DNA of 64,000 bases from Bacteroidales bacterium. Lineage in GTDB: Bacteria > Bacteroidota > Bacteroidia > Bacteroidales > P3. Made by a program: the position numbers and the translations under genes. How positions within the stretch are numbered: the stretch's first letter is position 1; the number at the start of each line of letters is the position of its first letter. The notes under the pieces are model-generated. The model was not told where the DNA came from. It ran no database searches and saw only the letters and a program-made list of their open reading frames with translations. Positions 24,973-34,892 of the stretch are shown piece by piece. Location: the NCBI GenBank assembly GCA_017469625.1, contig JAFUGA010000018.1, forward strand, positions 186,001 through 250,000, given 5' to 3'.

Positions 24973-26751
24973 TTAATCATCAACTTCTTCCACTTTGGCA
25001 GATTTGTCAAAGTAATGTGTATGAAGTAGTTTGTGAGATTTTTCACCGCAAGGTTCTCCCAAAAATTCTTCGTAAAGTTGTTTTATATAAGGGTTTTCGT
25101 GAGATTTTCTCAACGGTTTGTTTCTATCTTCTTCGTAAATAGCGTTCAAACGTTTTTCTACCTTAGAGAAATCTCCGTGATGATAAGGTTGACCTGCTCC
25201 ACCTACACATCCACCAGGACAAGCCATAATTTCTATAGCATGGAACATAGTCTCACCATTGCGAACTCTATCTAAAAGTTTTCTTGCGTTACCCAAACCG
25301 TGAGCAATTCCTATATGAATAGGTGTTCCGTTGAAATCCACAGTTGCTTCTCTCACTCCGTCCAAACCTCTTAGTTCTGCGAAATCTACCTTACCAAGTT
25401 CTTTCTTTGTAAATAATTCATAGGCAGTACGTGTTGCTGCTTCTATAACACCACCTGTTGCTCCGAAAATAACAGCAGCACCTGTACTTTCTCCTAAAGG
25501 TCTATCAAATTCTTCTTCTTTTAGGTCGGCAAAATTGATGCTTAGAAGTTTTATCATATCTGCCAATTCTCGTGTTGTAAGAGAATAATCTACATCTGGG
25601 TTTCCATCTGTTTTAAATTCCTCTCTTTGACATTCATATTTCTTTGCAACACATGGCATAATAGATACAACTACCAAATCTTCTCTTTTTATTCCTAACT
25701 TTTCAGCCCAATATGTTTTTGCTATAGCACCAAACATTTGCATAGGAGATTTTGCAGTAGAAGGAACGTCTAACATATCTGGATAATAGGTTTCAAAGAA
25801 ATTAACCCACCCAGGACAACATGAAGTCATAATAGGAAGTCTTACGTCTTTATCTCCTTTTAGGTATTTATCCAAACGCTGAAGCATTTCTGTACCTTCT
25901 TCCATTATGGTCAAATCTGCTGCAAAGTCTGTATCAAAAACATAATCAAAACCAAGCATTCTAAGAGCGGTAACCATCTTTCCTGTAACTCTGCTTCCTG
26001 GTTCCATACCAAACTCTTCTCCTATAGCCACTCTGACTGCTGGAGCCGTTTGTACGATAACTGTTTTCTTAGGGTCGCTTATTGCTCTCATAACTTGACG
26101 AGTGTTATCCACTTCACTCAATGCTCCAACAGGACAAGCCTGAACACATTGTCCGCACATAACACAAGTACTATCTGAAAGTTTTTGTTCAAAAGCAGTA
26201 CCTACAACAGCAGGGAAACCTCTGTTTATTGCAGATAAAGCACCTACTGTTTGTAAACTGTTACATACTGTTTCGCAACGGCGACACATAACACATTTGT
26301 TTACATCTCTTATAATGGCTGGAGAAACATCTACTTTATATACAGATTTCTCTCCTGAATATGTTACTTCTCTAAGTCCAAGGTCAACTGCAAGTTTTTG
26401 CAATTCACATTTACCACTTTGAGGACAAACAAGACAATCTGCAGGGTGGTCTGAAAGCATTAAATCTACAACTGTTCTACGAGCCATAATAACTCTTAGA
26501 GTGTGAGTTTTTACAACCATACCTTCAGAAACATTAGTTGCACAAGCAGCAGCAAGATTGCCTTTTCCCTCTACCTCTACCATACAAACTCTACAAGAAC
26601 CAGGACGATTTTCTACTCCTTGTCCTTTTAGTTCATAATGACATAATGTAGGAATATCTATACCTATACTTTTGGCTGCTTTAAGAATAGTCGTGCCTTT
26701 AGGTACTTGAACTTTTATATCATCTATTGTTAAGTTTATCATATTTTCCAT
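24973..26751 (-). CDS. hydA: [FeFe]-hydrogenase catalytic subunit
   Basis: The 592-residue protein forms or uses H2 at the H-cluster. N-terminal [2Fe-2S] cysteines lie in SCRVCMVEV and AACATNV; the His-ligated [4Fe-4S] site is HPADCLVCPQSGKC; two ferredoxin clusters are CVMCRRCETVC and CVMCGQCVQACP. The three H-cluster motifs are complete: TSCCPGW, MPCVAKKYEC and MACPGGCVGGAG. The domain order equals HydA of trimeric NAD(P)-linked hydrogenases (group A3), some of which bifurcate electrons between NADH and ferredoxin. The maturases HydEFG are not in this window. Confidence 0.96.
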   Translation of the reverse strand: MENMINLTIDDIKVQVPKGTTILKAAKSIGIDIPTLCHYELKGQGVENRPGSCRVCMVEVEGKGNLAAACATNVSEGMVVKTHTLRVIMARRTVVDLMLSDHPADCLVCPQSGKCELQKLAVDLGLREVTYSGEKSVYKVDVSPAIIRDVNKCVMCRRCETVCNSLQTVGALSAINRGFPAVVGTAFEQKLSDSTCVMCGQCVQACPVGALSEVDNTRQVMRAISDPKKTVIVQTAPAVRVAIGEEFGMEPGSRVTGKMVTALRMLGFDYVFDTDFAADLTIMEEGTEMLQRLDKYLKGDKDVRLPIMTSCCPGWVNFFETYYPDMLDVPSTAKSPMQMFGAIAKTYWAEKLGIKREDLVVVSIMPCVAKKYECQREEFKTDGNPDVDYSLTTRELADMIKLLSINFADLKEEEFDRPLGESTGAAVIFGATGGVIEAATRTAYELFTKKELGKVDFAELRGLDGVREATVDFNGTPIHIGIAHGLGNARKLLDRVRNGETMFHAIEIMACPGGCVGGAGQPYHHGDFSKVEKRLNAIYEEDRNKPLRKSHENPYIKQLYEEFLGEPCGEKSHKLLHTHYFDKSAKVEEVDD

Positions 26752-26768
26752 AAATCCATTCTCCTTTC

Positions 26769-28682
26769 TTATAAAATTCTAATAGCATTAAATTTACACT
26801 TAGTTACGCAAGTACCGCATTTGATACACATTTCTTGGTCTATAGTGTGAGGAGATTTTCTTTCTCCTTGAATAGCATCTACAGGACAATTTCTTGCACA
26901 ATTTGTACAACCTATGCATGCACTTGGATTTATCTCATAATGGATTAAATCTTTGCAAACACCGGCTCTACATTTCTTATCCACTACGTGTTCAACAAAT
27001 TCGTCCCAGAAATTATCAAGAGTAGAAAGAATAGGATTAGGAGAAGACTGACCCAAACCACAAAGGGCAGTTTCCTTTATAACGTTTGAAAGATTTCTTA
27101 AATGTTCCAAATCTTCCATAGTACCTTTGCCTTTTGTTATCTTATCAAGCATTTCATACAAACGCTTGTTTCCTATACGGCAAGGAGTACATTTTCCACA
27201 AGATTCTTCTACTGTAAAATCTAAATAAAACTTCGCAACCGAAACCATACAAGAACTTTCGTCCATAATAACCATACCTCCAGAACCCATCATACTTCCA
27301 GCCTCTGAAAGACTCTTGTAATCTATAGGAATATCCAAATGTTTCTCTGTTAAACAACCACCAGAAGGTCCTCCTGTTTGAATGGCTTTAAATTTCTTGC
27401 CATCTTTCATTCCTCCTCCTATTTCATAGACTATTTCTCTAAGAGTTGTACCCATAGGAACCTCTATTAGACCTACATTTCTTATTTGTCCAGCAAGAGC
27501 AAATACTTTTGTACCCTTAGAATTTGCAGTACCTATAGAAGAAAACCATTCTGCACCTTTAAGAATTATAGCTGGAACGTTTGCGTATGTTTCTACATTA
27601 TTAACATTTGTAGGCATACCAAGATAACCTTTTTCACTTGTACGAGGAGGTTTAAATGTTGGTTCTCCACGTTTTCCTTCCATAGAATGAATAAGAGCAG
27701 TTGCTTCACCACAAACGAAAGCACCAGCGCCTAAACGCAATTCTATATCAAACTCAAATCCTGTTCCAAATATATCTTTGCCCAATAAACCATATTCTCT
27801 TGCTTGTCCTATAGCAACTTGAAGTCTATGTACTGCAAGTGGATATTCTGCACGTATATATATCAAACCTTTTGTTGCACCTATAGCATAACCAGCTATA
27901 GCCATAGCTTCCAAAACTGAATGAGGGTCGCCCTCTAATATACTTCTATCCATGAAAGCTCCAGGGTCGCCTTCGTCAGCGTTACAAACAATGTATTTTT
28001 GTTCTGCTTTAGCTCTTGCAGATGCAGCCCACTTCTTTCCTGTTGGGAAACCAGCTCCACCTCTTCCGCTAAGACCAGATGCACTTATTATCTCTATTAC
28101 TTTTTCTGGAGAATACTCAGTAAGACATGTTGCAAGTGCTTTGTAACCATCTAAACCTATATATTCATCTATTTTTTCAGGGTCTATAAGTCCGCAATTG
28201 CGTAACGCTATTCTTACTTGTTTTTTGTAGAAATTAGTATCTTTATCCTCTACTACTTGTTCTCCTGTAGAAGGTTCTGTGTATAACAAATGTTCAACCT
28301 TATTACCTTTTACTATATGCTCTTTTACTATTTCCTCAGCATCTTCTGGTCTAACCTTAACATAAAAAGTATTGTCCGGCATAATCTTTATAACCGGTCC
28401 TGCTTCACAAAAACCAAAACAACCTGTTAAAACCACATCTACTTCATTCTCTAATCCTTCGCTTTTCAAACATTCCTTAAGATTAGAAGAAATAACATCG
28501 CTCTTTGAAGCAGAACAACCAGGACCTCCGCAAACAAGAATAGTTTTTTTGAAACTCCCTTCTTGTATTTGTTCTTCTTTAGCATTGGTATCGGCAGAAT
28601 TTTTTCCTTTCAATCTTGCTGACATCAACTTACATGCACATTCCTTAACTGATGTAAGTTCAGCTAATGTTTTTATCTTCAT
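26769..28682 (-). CDS. hydB: [FeFe]-hydrogenase NuoF-like flavin subunit
   Basis: The 637-residue protein resembles HydB/HndC. It has an N-terminal [2Fe-2S] thioredoxin-like domain (CGGPGCSASK and TGCFGFCEAGP), an NADH/FMN domain with GRGGAGFPTGKKW and EGDPHSVLEAMAIAG, a [4Fe-4S] site ESCGKCTPCRIG with CGLGQSSPNP, and a C-terminal two-cluster ferredoxin domain (CIGCTNCARNCP, CIKCGTCVTKC). It links NAD(H) to the hydrogenase. It is the first gene of the operon. A TAAATTTG promoter box (minus strand, 28738-28745) lies about 56 bp upstream. Confidence 0.95.
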   Translation of the reverse strand: MKIKTLAELTSVKECACKLMSARLKGKNSADTNAKEEQIQEGSFKKTILVCGGPGCSASKSDVISSNLKECLKSEGLENEVDVVLTGCFGFCEAGPVIKIMPDNTFYVKVRPEDAEEIVKEHIVKGNKVEHLLYTEPSTGEQVVEDKDTNFYKKQVRIALRNCGLIDPEKIDEYIGLDGYKALATCLTEYSPEKVIEIISASGLSGRGGAGFPTGKKWAASARAKAEQKYIVCNADEGDPGAFMDRSILEGDPHSVLEAMAIAGYAIGATKGLIYIRAEYPLAVHRLQVAIGQAREYGLLGKDIFGTGFEFDIELRLGAGAFVCGEATALIHSMEGKRGEPTFKPPRTSEKGYLGMPTNVNNVETYANVPAIILKGAEWFSSIGTANSKGTKVFALAGQIRNVGLIEVPMGTTLREIVYEIGGGMKDGKKFKAIQTGGPSGGCLTEKHLDIPIDYKSLSEAGSMMGSGGMVIMDESSCMVSVAKFYLDFTVEESCGKCTPCRIGNKRLYEMLDKITKGKGTMEDLEHLRNLSNVIKETALCGLGQSSPNPILSTLDNFWDEFVEHVVDKKCRAGVCKDLIHYEINPSACIGCTNCARNCPVDAIQGERKSPHTIDQEMCIKCGTCVTKCKFNAIRIL

Positions 28683-28835
28683 ATACGCATTGTTTGTTTA
28701 TATAATTTATTCCTTTTGTTCCCTTAAAAACAAGGTGCAAATTTATGAAAAAAAACAGATATTTAAAGAAAAAAAACTAAAAATTTCTATTTTTTAGATA
28801 TTTTGTATTACTTTTGTTTTGTAAAACTTTGTTAT

Positions 28836-29216
28836 ATGAAAAAAATATTGCCAATTATTGCGTTGTTTCTTTTCTTTGCAACTTCTTGTTCGTCAACCAA
28901 GGAGGACGAGCAGTTGATACAACAGACTGTAGAAAGTTTTTATAAAAATTTAGAAAAGAAAAACTATAAAGAGTTGAAAGAATTGATTTCTGTGAATATG
29001 CAAGAGGATTTCAATTTCATAAAAACAGTAAATAAAGATGCTGTTAAATATTCTTCTTATAAGGTTTCGTCTATCTCTGTTAATGGAGAGAATGCAATAG
29101 CAGTTGTAGAAACTGTGGACGAATTTGACAATAATCTTTCATTTGTATGGAATCTTGTAAAAATAAAAGGAAGGTGGAAAATGAATAACTACAATTTTTC
29201 CAATTCTACCAAATAA
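28836..29216 (+). CDS. Small lipoprotein with an NTF2-like domain
   Basis: The 126-residue protein has a lipoprotein signal peptide (MKKILPIIALFLFFATSC) and a single NTF2-like domain (QQTVESFYKNLEKKNYKELK, later VWNLVKIKGRWKMNNY), similar to DUF4878-type proteins. The start at 28836 is preferred over one 11 codons upstream because it begins the signal peptide. The role is unknown. It is followed by the EEP gene after 24 bp. Confidence 0.82.
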   Translation: MKKILPIIALFLFFATSCSSTKEDEQLIQQTVESFYKNLEKKNYKELKELISVNMQEDFNFIKTVNKDAVKYSSYKVSSISVNGENAIAVVETVDEFDNNLSFVWNLVKIKGRWKMNNYNFSNSTK

Positions 29217-29240
29217 TAACCCACAAATACATTAAATAAT

Positions 29241-30353
29241 ATGTTTATAGTAAAAAAGATATTACTTGTTATCAATATTTTCATAGCCCTTGCTTTGCTT
29301 AATACGTATATACCTTATCATATATTTTCTGCTACCTTACCACATATTACTCTTTTAGGGTATGCGTATCCTTTCTTTCTTATAGCAAATATTTTATTCA
29401 TCATTCTTTGGTTTATTATTGGTTCAAGGAGATATGTATTGCTTTCTATTGCAGTTATAGCTATTCAACCTAATTTCATAACTCGGTTATTTAATATATC
29501 TTCTTTTGACAAAGAGGACGATAAACAAATAACTCTCCTTACTTATAATGTAGAAAGTTTTGCCCATGATACAGATTACTTAGAGGATAATAAAGACAAA
29601 TTGGCAAAAAAGCAAGAGAATATGGATTCTATTATTTCTGTCGTTTCAAAAAGTAAGGCAGATATAGTTATCTTCCAAGATTATGTTGCAAGCATAAAAG
29701 ACTCTACAGGTTTCCATTATAGAATGACTAATGTTTTAAAATACAGATACTATTACTATTTCTACAAAGGTGTTTCTCCTATAATAAGTAACTGTGTCAT
29801 TTACTCAAAATACCATATAAGAAACGCTTCTCAAATTCTTTCAAACGCAACATACAACTCTACTATGGTATGGGCAGATATTGCAACACCACAAGGAGAT
29901 ATTCGTGTTTATAATCTACATTTGGTTTCCTACTGTTTAGACAAAGAAAACAAAGAAGCATACTCAAAAATCTTTCATGGAAACATAGAAGATACTTCTG
30001 CTTCAAAATCCATAATAAAAAAACTTGTCATAGCAGACACAGAGAGAAAATACCAAGTAGATTCCATACTTCAGAAATTGGATAGCACTCCTATACCTTA
30101 TATAGTTGCGGGAGATTTCAACTCTATTCCTTTTTCGTATATCTACAAACAGTTTTCGCAAACATTATCAGACAGTTTCACAGATAAGGGTAACGGCTGG
30201 GGAAGAACATATAATGGTATTTTTCCTGCATATAGAATAGATTATGTTTTGTATCAGAAAAACAGATTTAAGATTCACAAGTATAAAAGTCCTTCTTTGG
30301 ATTATTCGGACCACTACCCTATTACAGTAAGTTTTTCAATAAAAGAACAATGA
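29241..30353 (+). CDS. Membrane-anchored endonuclease/exonuclease/phosphatase-family protein
   Basis: The 370-residue protein has three N-terminal membrane helices (to about residue 85) and a C-terminal EEP hydrolase domain: TLLTYNVESF, KADIVIFQDY, VYNLHLVSY, VAGDFNSIP, DYVLYQKN and SDHYPITVSF, which include the metal and catalytic Asn, Asp and His residues. The family cuts phosphoesters in nucleic acids or lipids; the substrate is unknown. It overlaps nth by 4 bp (ATGA). Confidence 0.9.
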   Translation: MFIVKKILLVINIFIALALLNTYIPYHIFSATLPHITLLGYAYPFFLIANILFIILWFIIGSRRYVLLSIAVIAIQPNFITRLFNISSFDKEDDKQITLLTYNVESFAHDTDYLEDNKDKLAKKQENMDSIISVVSKSKADIVIFQDYVASIKDSTGFHYRMTNVLKYRYYYYFYKGVSPIISNCVIYSKYHIRNASQILSNATYNSTMVWADIATPQGDIRVYNLHLVSYCLDKENKEAYSKIFHGNIEDTSASKSIIKKLVIADTERKYQVDSILQKLDSTPIPYIVAGDFNSIPFSYIYKQFSQTLSDSFTDKGNGWGRTYNGIFPAYRIDYVLYQKNRFKIHKYKSPSLDYSDHYPITVSFSIKEQ

Positions 30354-31012
30354 CAAAACAAGAAAGATACACTCTTGCATTAGAAAATCTCAATGTTATG
30401 TTTCCTAATGCAACTACAGAATTAGAAAACAGCAATCCTTTTCAGTTGCTTGTTGCAGTAATACTTTCTGCTCAGTGTACTGACAAAAGGGTGAATATGA
30501 TAACACCTGCACTTTTTGAAAAGTACCCTACTCCTTTGGATTTGGCAAAGGCTACACCCGAAGAGATATTTCCTTATATACAATCTATATCTTACCCAAA
30601 TAGTAAGGCAAAATACCTTAACAATATGGCGAAAAGATTGGTGGAAGTCTATGATAGCCAAGTACCAGACAATGTAGAAGATTTACAAACTCTGCAAGGT
30701 GTTGGAAGAAAAACAGCAAACGTTATTGCTTCTATAGTTTTTCATCAAGCCAAAATGCCTGTAGATACCCACGTTCATAGAGTTTCGGCTCGTATAGGTT
30801 TAACCTATCAAGCAAAAAATGTAAGACAAACCGAAGAACAGTTGATGAAAAATATCAATCTTTTTTCTTCACAAAAAGAAGATGATATTGCACTGTTACA
30901 CCATCAGTTAATACTACTTGGACGTTATGTTTGCAAGGCAAGAAAACCAGAATGTGAAGAGTGCAAACTTAAAAATTGTTGCAAATATTATACAAGCAAA
31001 CAAAATAAATAA
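30350..31012 (+). CDS. nth: Endonuclease III
   Basis: This DNA glycosylase/AP lyase removes oxidised pyrimidines. The 220-residue protein has LLVAVILSAQCTDKRV, the helix-hairpin-helix LQTLQGVGRKTANVI with the catalytic Lys, VDTHVHRVSARIGL with the catalytic Asp, and the [4Fe-4S] loop with cysteines in CKARKPECEECKLKNCC. It is translationally coupled to the EEP gene by a 4-bp overlap. Confidence 0.96.
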   Translation: MTKQERYTLALENLNVMFPNATTELENSNPFQLLVAVILSAQCTDKRVNMITPALFEKYPTPLDLAKATPEEIFPYIQSISYPNSKAKYLNNMAKRLVEVYDSQVPDNVEDLQTLQGVGRKTANVIASIVFHQAKMPVDTHVHRVSARIGLTYQAKNVRQTEEQLMKNINLFSSQKEDDIALLHHQLILLGRYVCKARKPECEECKLKNCCKYYTSKQNK

Positions 31013-31057
31013 AATAAAACAGCGTTATATTTAAAACTAACAAAAAAATAAAAAGAA

Positions 31058-31183
31058 ATGAAAAAAACATTAGTCAGATTATTCATAGCACTTGTAGTTT
31101 GCATAACATTGGCTTCTTGTGCTTCACACAAATGCGATGCTTATAAATCATCTCATCATTATTCAAGGGAAATAATAAGATAA
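31058..31183 (+). CDS. Very small lipoprotein (41 aa)
   Basis: MKKTLVRLFIALVVCITLAS followed by a lipobox cysteine gives a complete lipoprotein signal peptide with only 20 residues after it (CASHKCDAYK start). It lies 45 bp after nth and has its own strong terminator 35 bp downstream. Small secreted Cys/His-containing peptides of this kind are common in Bacteroidetes; function unknown. Confidence 0.65.
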   Translation: MKKTLVRLFIALVVCITLASCASHKCDAYKSSHHYSREIIR

Positions 31184-31217
31184 TTTCTTTGTTTAATATA
31201 AGACTATTAACTTTCTT

Positions 31218-31258
31218 ACAACCGTTTTCAAATCTTGTAAAACGGTTGTAGGTTTTAT
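31218..31258 (+). terminator. Terminator after the small lipoprotein
   Basis: ACAACCGTTTT (31218-31228) and AAAACGGTTGT (31239-31249) form a perfect 11-bp stem with a 10-nt loop, followed by a T-rich tail. Confidence 0.85.
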
Positions 31259-31308
31259 TTTCTTTATTTGCAAAACGTTAATTAGGATAACTACTTGTCT
31301 ATAAGAGA

Positions 31309-31377
31309 AAAAGATATACCAAATAAATAATTTCAGAAAAAAACATTTAAGAATTATATAATATTGGTATATCTTTT
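31309..31377. repeat. 14-bp inverted repeat upstream of the TonB-like gene
   Basis: AAAAGATATACCAA (31309-31322) and TTGGTATATCTTTT (31364-31377) are perfect inverted copies separated by 41 bp, ending 37 bp before the start of the TonB-like gene. It could be a two-site operator or a looped leader. No promoter box of good quality overlaps it. Confidence 0.6.
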
Positions 31378-31414
31378 GCGTTATACTATTGCAATAACGA
31401 AAACATAAAGCAAT

Positions 31415-32038
31415 ATGAAACAAATGAGAAATATTTTTTCAGCAGAATTTTATCAAAAAAGATATTCTAAAAATCAAGTAAAGGGGATAGCAATTAACTG
31501 TTTTGTCCTTTTTATTCTAAGTATATTTTTCACAACTTTTAATCTTAATGCACAGAATACAAAAAACGCATCTTCTCCTTTGAAGAAAGGTAATAATATT
31601 TCTACATTGCAACAAGATAAGGCTGTAAATAGTCTATCAACTGTAAAAAAAGATTCTACACTTTCAGTGTCTGATGTTAAAAATTTTGCCCCAGGAGGTC
31701 CTTTTATGGTGAATGACCCATCGTCAGGTGTTATACCAATAGAAACATTGCCAATGTTTCCCGAAGATATAGATTCGTTAGATAAATTTATAGAAGAAAA
31801 TCTTGTTTATCCTATAGAGGCTATAGAAAAAGGAATACAAGGAAAAGTTTATGTTACTTTTGTAGTTGAAAAAGATGGTTCTCTCTCTAATATAGAAATA
31901 CTTAAAGATATAGGATATTGTTGTGGTGAAGCAGCAGTAGACCTTGTAAAAAAGATGCCTAAATGGATTCCCGCTGAGTATAAAGGTGAGAAAATACGAA
32001 AGCAATTCAATCTTCCTATTACTTTCTCTCTTAAATAG
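31415..32038 (+). CDS. TonB-family C-terminal domain protein
   Basis: The 207-residue protein has one N-terminal membrane segment (about 24-44), a variable linker and a TonB C-terminal domain: LDKFIEENLVYPIEAIEKG, IQGKVYVTFVVEKDGSLSNI, then VKKMPKWIPAEYKGEKI. TonB proteins energise outer-membrane receptors, but the linker here is short and ExbB/ExbD are not nearby, so it may be an accessory TonB-like protein. The start at 31415 has a second Met three codons later. Confidence 0.85.
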   Translation: MKQMRNIFSAEFYQKRYSKNQVKGIAINCFVLFILSIFFTTFNLNAQNTKNASSPLKKGNNISTLQQDKAVNSLSTVKKDSTLSVSDVKNFAPGGPFMVNDPSSGVIPIETLPMFPEDIDSLDKFIEENLVYPIEAIEKGIQGKVYVTFVVEKDGSLSNIEILKDIGYCCGEAAVDLVKKMPKWIPAEYKGEKIRKQFNLPITFSLK

Positions 32039-32079
32039 TTACAAAACTTTATCACTTCAACTTCTTACTCTCACAACCC

Positions 32080-32541
32080 AAACCCAATTTCTATAATCAC
32101 AAAACTAAATTTCAAATATCCAAAACTTTACTTTACCGAAATAGAACTTTGTTTTACTCTCACGAAACTTTGTTTTAGATTTCTATCTCTTTGTTTTAAT
32201 TTTCTCTTTCTTCGTTTTAATTTCGTAGAACTTTGTTTTAATTTTCTATCTCTTCGTTTTAGAAAATTAGAATCAAGTTCTGTGAAAATAGAATAAAGTT
32301 TTACTCTTATATAACTTCATTTTTAGAATTTATAACAAAATTTTACTGTTCTAAAAGTCGGTTAAGTATTCTAAAAGAACAGATTTACTATTCTAAAACA
32401 CCTTTTTTTAGGGTTAAAATAAGGTTTTAGGACACAAAAACAATATCAAACTGTTCTAAATTTCCACTTTTTAACATTTTTACAAAATTTCCACCACCCT
32501 TTTATAAGTATTTTTAACACAAAATAGCACTTTCTTCTCTC
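32080..32541. repeat. 21-bp unit array 4
   Basis: About 22 units between the convergent TonB-like gene and rnpB/typA. Starts fall at 32080, 32101, 32122, 32143, 32164, 32185, 32206, 32227, 32248, 32269, 32290, 32311, 32332, 32353, 32373, 32395, 32416, 32437, 32458, 32479, 32500 and 32521. The register holds across the AAAACAAAG-type half and the TTCTAAAA-type half. The short step at 32353-32373 (20 bp) and the long one after it (22 bp) are the same as in array 3. The remaining 32542-32671 is AT-rich without visible features. Confidence 0.87.
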
Positions 32542-32671
32542 TCTTCAAAACATCTACACAGAAAAACAACACCCTACCCTTAGAAAACTGTATTTTATAA
32601 GTTTAGAGTGAAGATATTATTATTTAAAAAATGGTTGTATATTTCAAAATAGAGAATTATATAATAATAAA

Positions 32672-33050
32672 AAGCGGTCTGTATCTGTAAGCCGGGTTCT
32701 GTCGTGTTCTATCATCAATCTAGGTCTTACCTTACGATAAGACTCAATCATCCTACCCCTCAACAATGCCGAGCCAGCATATATTGTTGATATATTTGGA
32801 CTTTCAACGCATAAGGTTTGCACGAAAGATTTATCACTAAACCCTCCTACAGGCTCTTACCCTGATTTTTCACCCTTACCTTGCAAACTGAATAAACAGT
32901 ATTTGCAAGGCGGTTATTTTCTGTTGCACTATCTGTCAGTAGTATACACTACTGCCTGTCTGTTAGACAGTATGCTGCTCTGTGTTGCCCGGACTTTCCT
33001 CTCAAAGAACTTATTTCGTCTTTCAGCGATAGAATAATACAAACCGCCTT
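32672..33050 (-). ncRNA. rnpB: RNase P RNA
   Basis: The catalytic RNA of RNase P, which trims the 5' ends of tRNAs. On the minus strand it opens with AAGGCGGTTTGT, contains GAGAGGAAAGTCCGGGC and AGGGTGAAAAATCAGGGTAAG, and ends with AGAACCCGGCTTACAG and the 3' half of P1 (ACAGACCGC) that pairs with the 5' end, followed by a T-run. Its 5' end lies only about 7 bp after the typA stop, so its promoter must be inside typA or it is processed from a typA transcript. Confidence 0.95.
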
Positions 33051-33057
33051 ATTTTAT

Positions 33058-34872
33058 TTATTCACTTTGTTCTGCCATTTTGGCTCTTTTTCTTGCTACC
33101 TCATCAAGCAAAATCTTTCTTATACGAAGATGTGATGGAGTAATCTCAAGATATTCATCGCCTTGTATATACTCCATTGCTTCTTCCAAAGAGAATTTTA
33201 TTGCAGGTGCTATGTTGGTTTTTTCATCTGAACCTGCCGCACGCATATTTGTAAGTTTCTTAGTAATAACAAGATTGACTACAATATCGTCTGGACGCAA
33301 TCCTTCACCAACAACCATTCCTGTATATATCTCATCGCCCGGCTCAACGAAAAACTTGCCTCTATCTTGCAACTTATTAAGAGAATATTCTATTACTTGA
33401 CCATTCTCTTTTGCTATCAAAGCCCCCATTCTCTTTGATGGCATTTCACCTTTCCAAGGTTCAAAACCTTTAAGTTGATGTGCCATAATAGCCTCTCCTT
33501 CAGATATAGTAAGGATTGTATTAGTCAATCCTATAAGACCACGAGATGGAATGCTGAACTCTATATGCTGACGGTCGCCTCTTGGTTCCATACTCAAAAG
33601 GTCGCCTTTTCTTGCTGTAACTTGTTCTATTATCTTGCCAGCAAACTGTTCTGGTGTAACAATGATAAGTTGTTCTACAGGTTCACACTTTTTGCCATCT
33701 ATCTCTTTTATAATTACTTTTGGCTGTCCTACTTGTAGTTCATAACCTTCTCTTCTCATGGTTTCTATAAGAATACTCAAATGCAGAACACCACGACCAT
33801 AGACAATAAGAGTATCAGGCGAATCGGTTTCTTCTACTCTTAACGCCAAGTTCTTTTCCAATTCTGCAAAAAGTCTATCTCTCAAATGACGAGAAGTAAC
33901 ATACTTACCCTCTCTACCAAAGAATGGCGAATTGTTTATTGTAAATAACATACTTAGAGTAGGTTCATCTACCTTTATAGGTTTAAGTGGCTCTGGCTCT
34001 TCTTTATCGCAAATAGTGTCTCCTATATCAAAATTATCTATACCTAAGCACGCTACTATCTCTCCAGCCTCTACAGGTGTTTTTACTTTTTCTTTTGCCA
34101 AGCCTTCAAAAACATAGAGTTCCTTTATCTTACTTGTATATTTTTCTCCATTGGCTTTGCAAAGTGTAACCTCTTGACCTGCTTGCAAAGTACCTCTGTG
34201 CAAACGACCTACCGCTATTCTACCAACATAAGATGAGTAATCCAAAGAAGAAATCATCATCTGAGTATTACCTTCTATGTGAGGGTATTCTGGAATATAT
34301 TTTATGATAGTGTCTAACAAATACGCAACGTCCGTTGTTGGTTTTGTGTAGTCTTCACTCATCCAACCCTCTTTTGAAGAACCATAAACGGTAGGAAAAT
34401 CCAACTGTTCCTCGCTTGCACCTAAAGCACACATAAGGTCAAAAACTTTTTCCATCGTTCCAATAGGGTCGCAATTTGGTTTATCTACCTTATTTACAAC
34501 CACAATAGGTTTTAGTTTCATCTCTATTGCTTTTTGTAAAACGAAACGAGTTTGAGGCATAGGTCCCTCAAAAGCATCTACCACCAACAAAACACCGTCT
34601 GCCATATTTAAAACACGCTCTACTTCTCCTCCAAAGTCGCTGTGGCCGGGCGTGTCAATGATGTTTATTTTGAAATCCTTATAACGAATAGATACATTTT
34701 TGGAAAGAATAGTTATACCTCTTTCTCTCTCCAAATCATTGTTATCAAGAATAAGTTCTTTCTTCTCTTGATTATCTCTAAACAACTTTGCCTGATATAA
34801 CATTCTATCTACCAAAGTCGTTTTCCCGTGGTCAACATGAGCTATTATTGCTACGTTGCGAATATTCTGCAT
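33058..34872 (-). CDS. typA: Ribosome-associated GTPase TypA/BipA
   Basis: The 604-residue translational GTPase has G1 [10 protein letters not shown], switch [13 protein letters not shown]4 NKVDKP, an EF-Tu-like domain 2 and a C-terminal BipA-specific domain. It binds ribosomes and helps assembly and stress or cold adaptation. Length is normal (about 600). It lies upstream of rnpB and downstream of the acetyltransferase gene (20-bp gap). Confidence 0.96.
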   Translation of the reverse strand: MQNIRNVAIIAHVDHGKTTLVDRMLYQAKLFRDNQEKKELILDNNDLERERGITILSKNVSIRYKDFKINIIDTPGHSDFGGEVERVLNMADGVLLVVDAFEGPMPQTRFVLQKAIEMKLKPIVVVNKVDKPNCDPIGTMEKVFDLMCALGASEEQLDFPTVYGSSKEGWMSEDYTKPTTDVAYLLDTIIKYIPEYPHIEGNTQMMISSLDYSSYVGRIAVGRLHRGTLQAGQEVTLCKANGEKYTSKIKELYVFEGLAKEKVKTPVEAGEIVACLGIDNFDIGDTICDKEEPEPLKPIKVDEPTLSMLFTINNSPFFGREGKYVTSRHLRDRLFAELEKNLALRVEETDSPDTLIVYGRGVLHLSILIETMRREGYELQVGQPKVIIKEIDGKKCEPVEQLIIVTPEQFAGKIIEQVTARKGDLLSMEPRGDRQHIEFSIPSRGLIGLTNTILTISEGEAIMAHQLKGFEPWKGEMPSKRMGALIAKENGQVIEYSLNKLQDRGKFFVEPGDEIYTGMVVGEGLRPDDIVVNLVITKKLTNMRAAGSDEKTNIAPAIKFSLEEAMEYIQGDEYLEITPSHLRIRKILLDEVARKRAKMAEQSE

Positions 34873-34892
34873 TTCTCTCTTATTTTATATTA

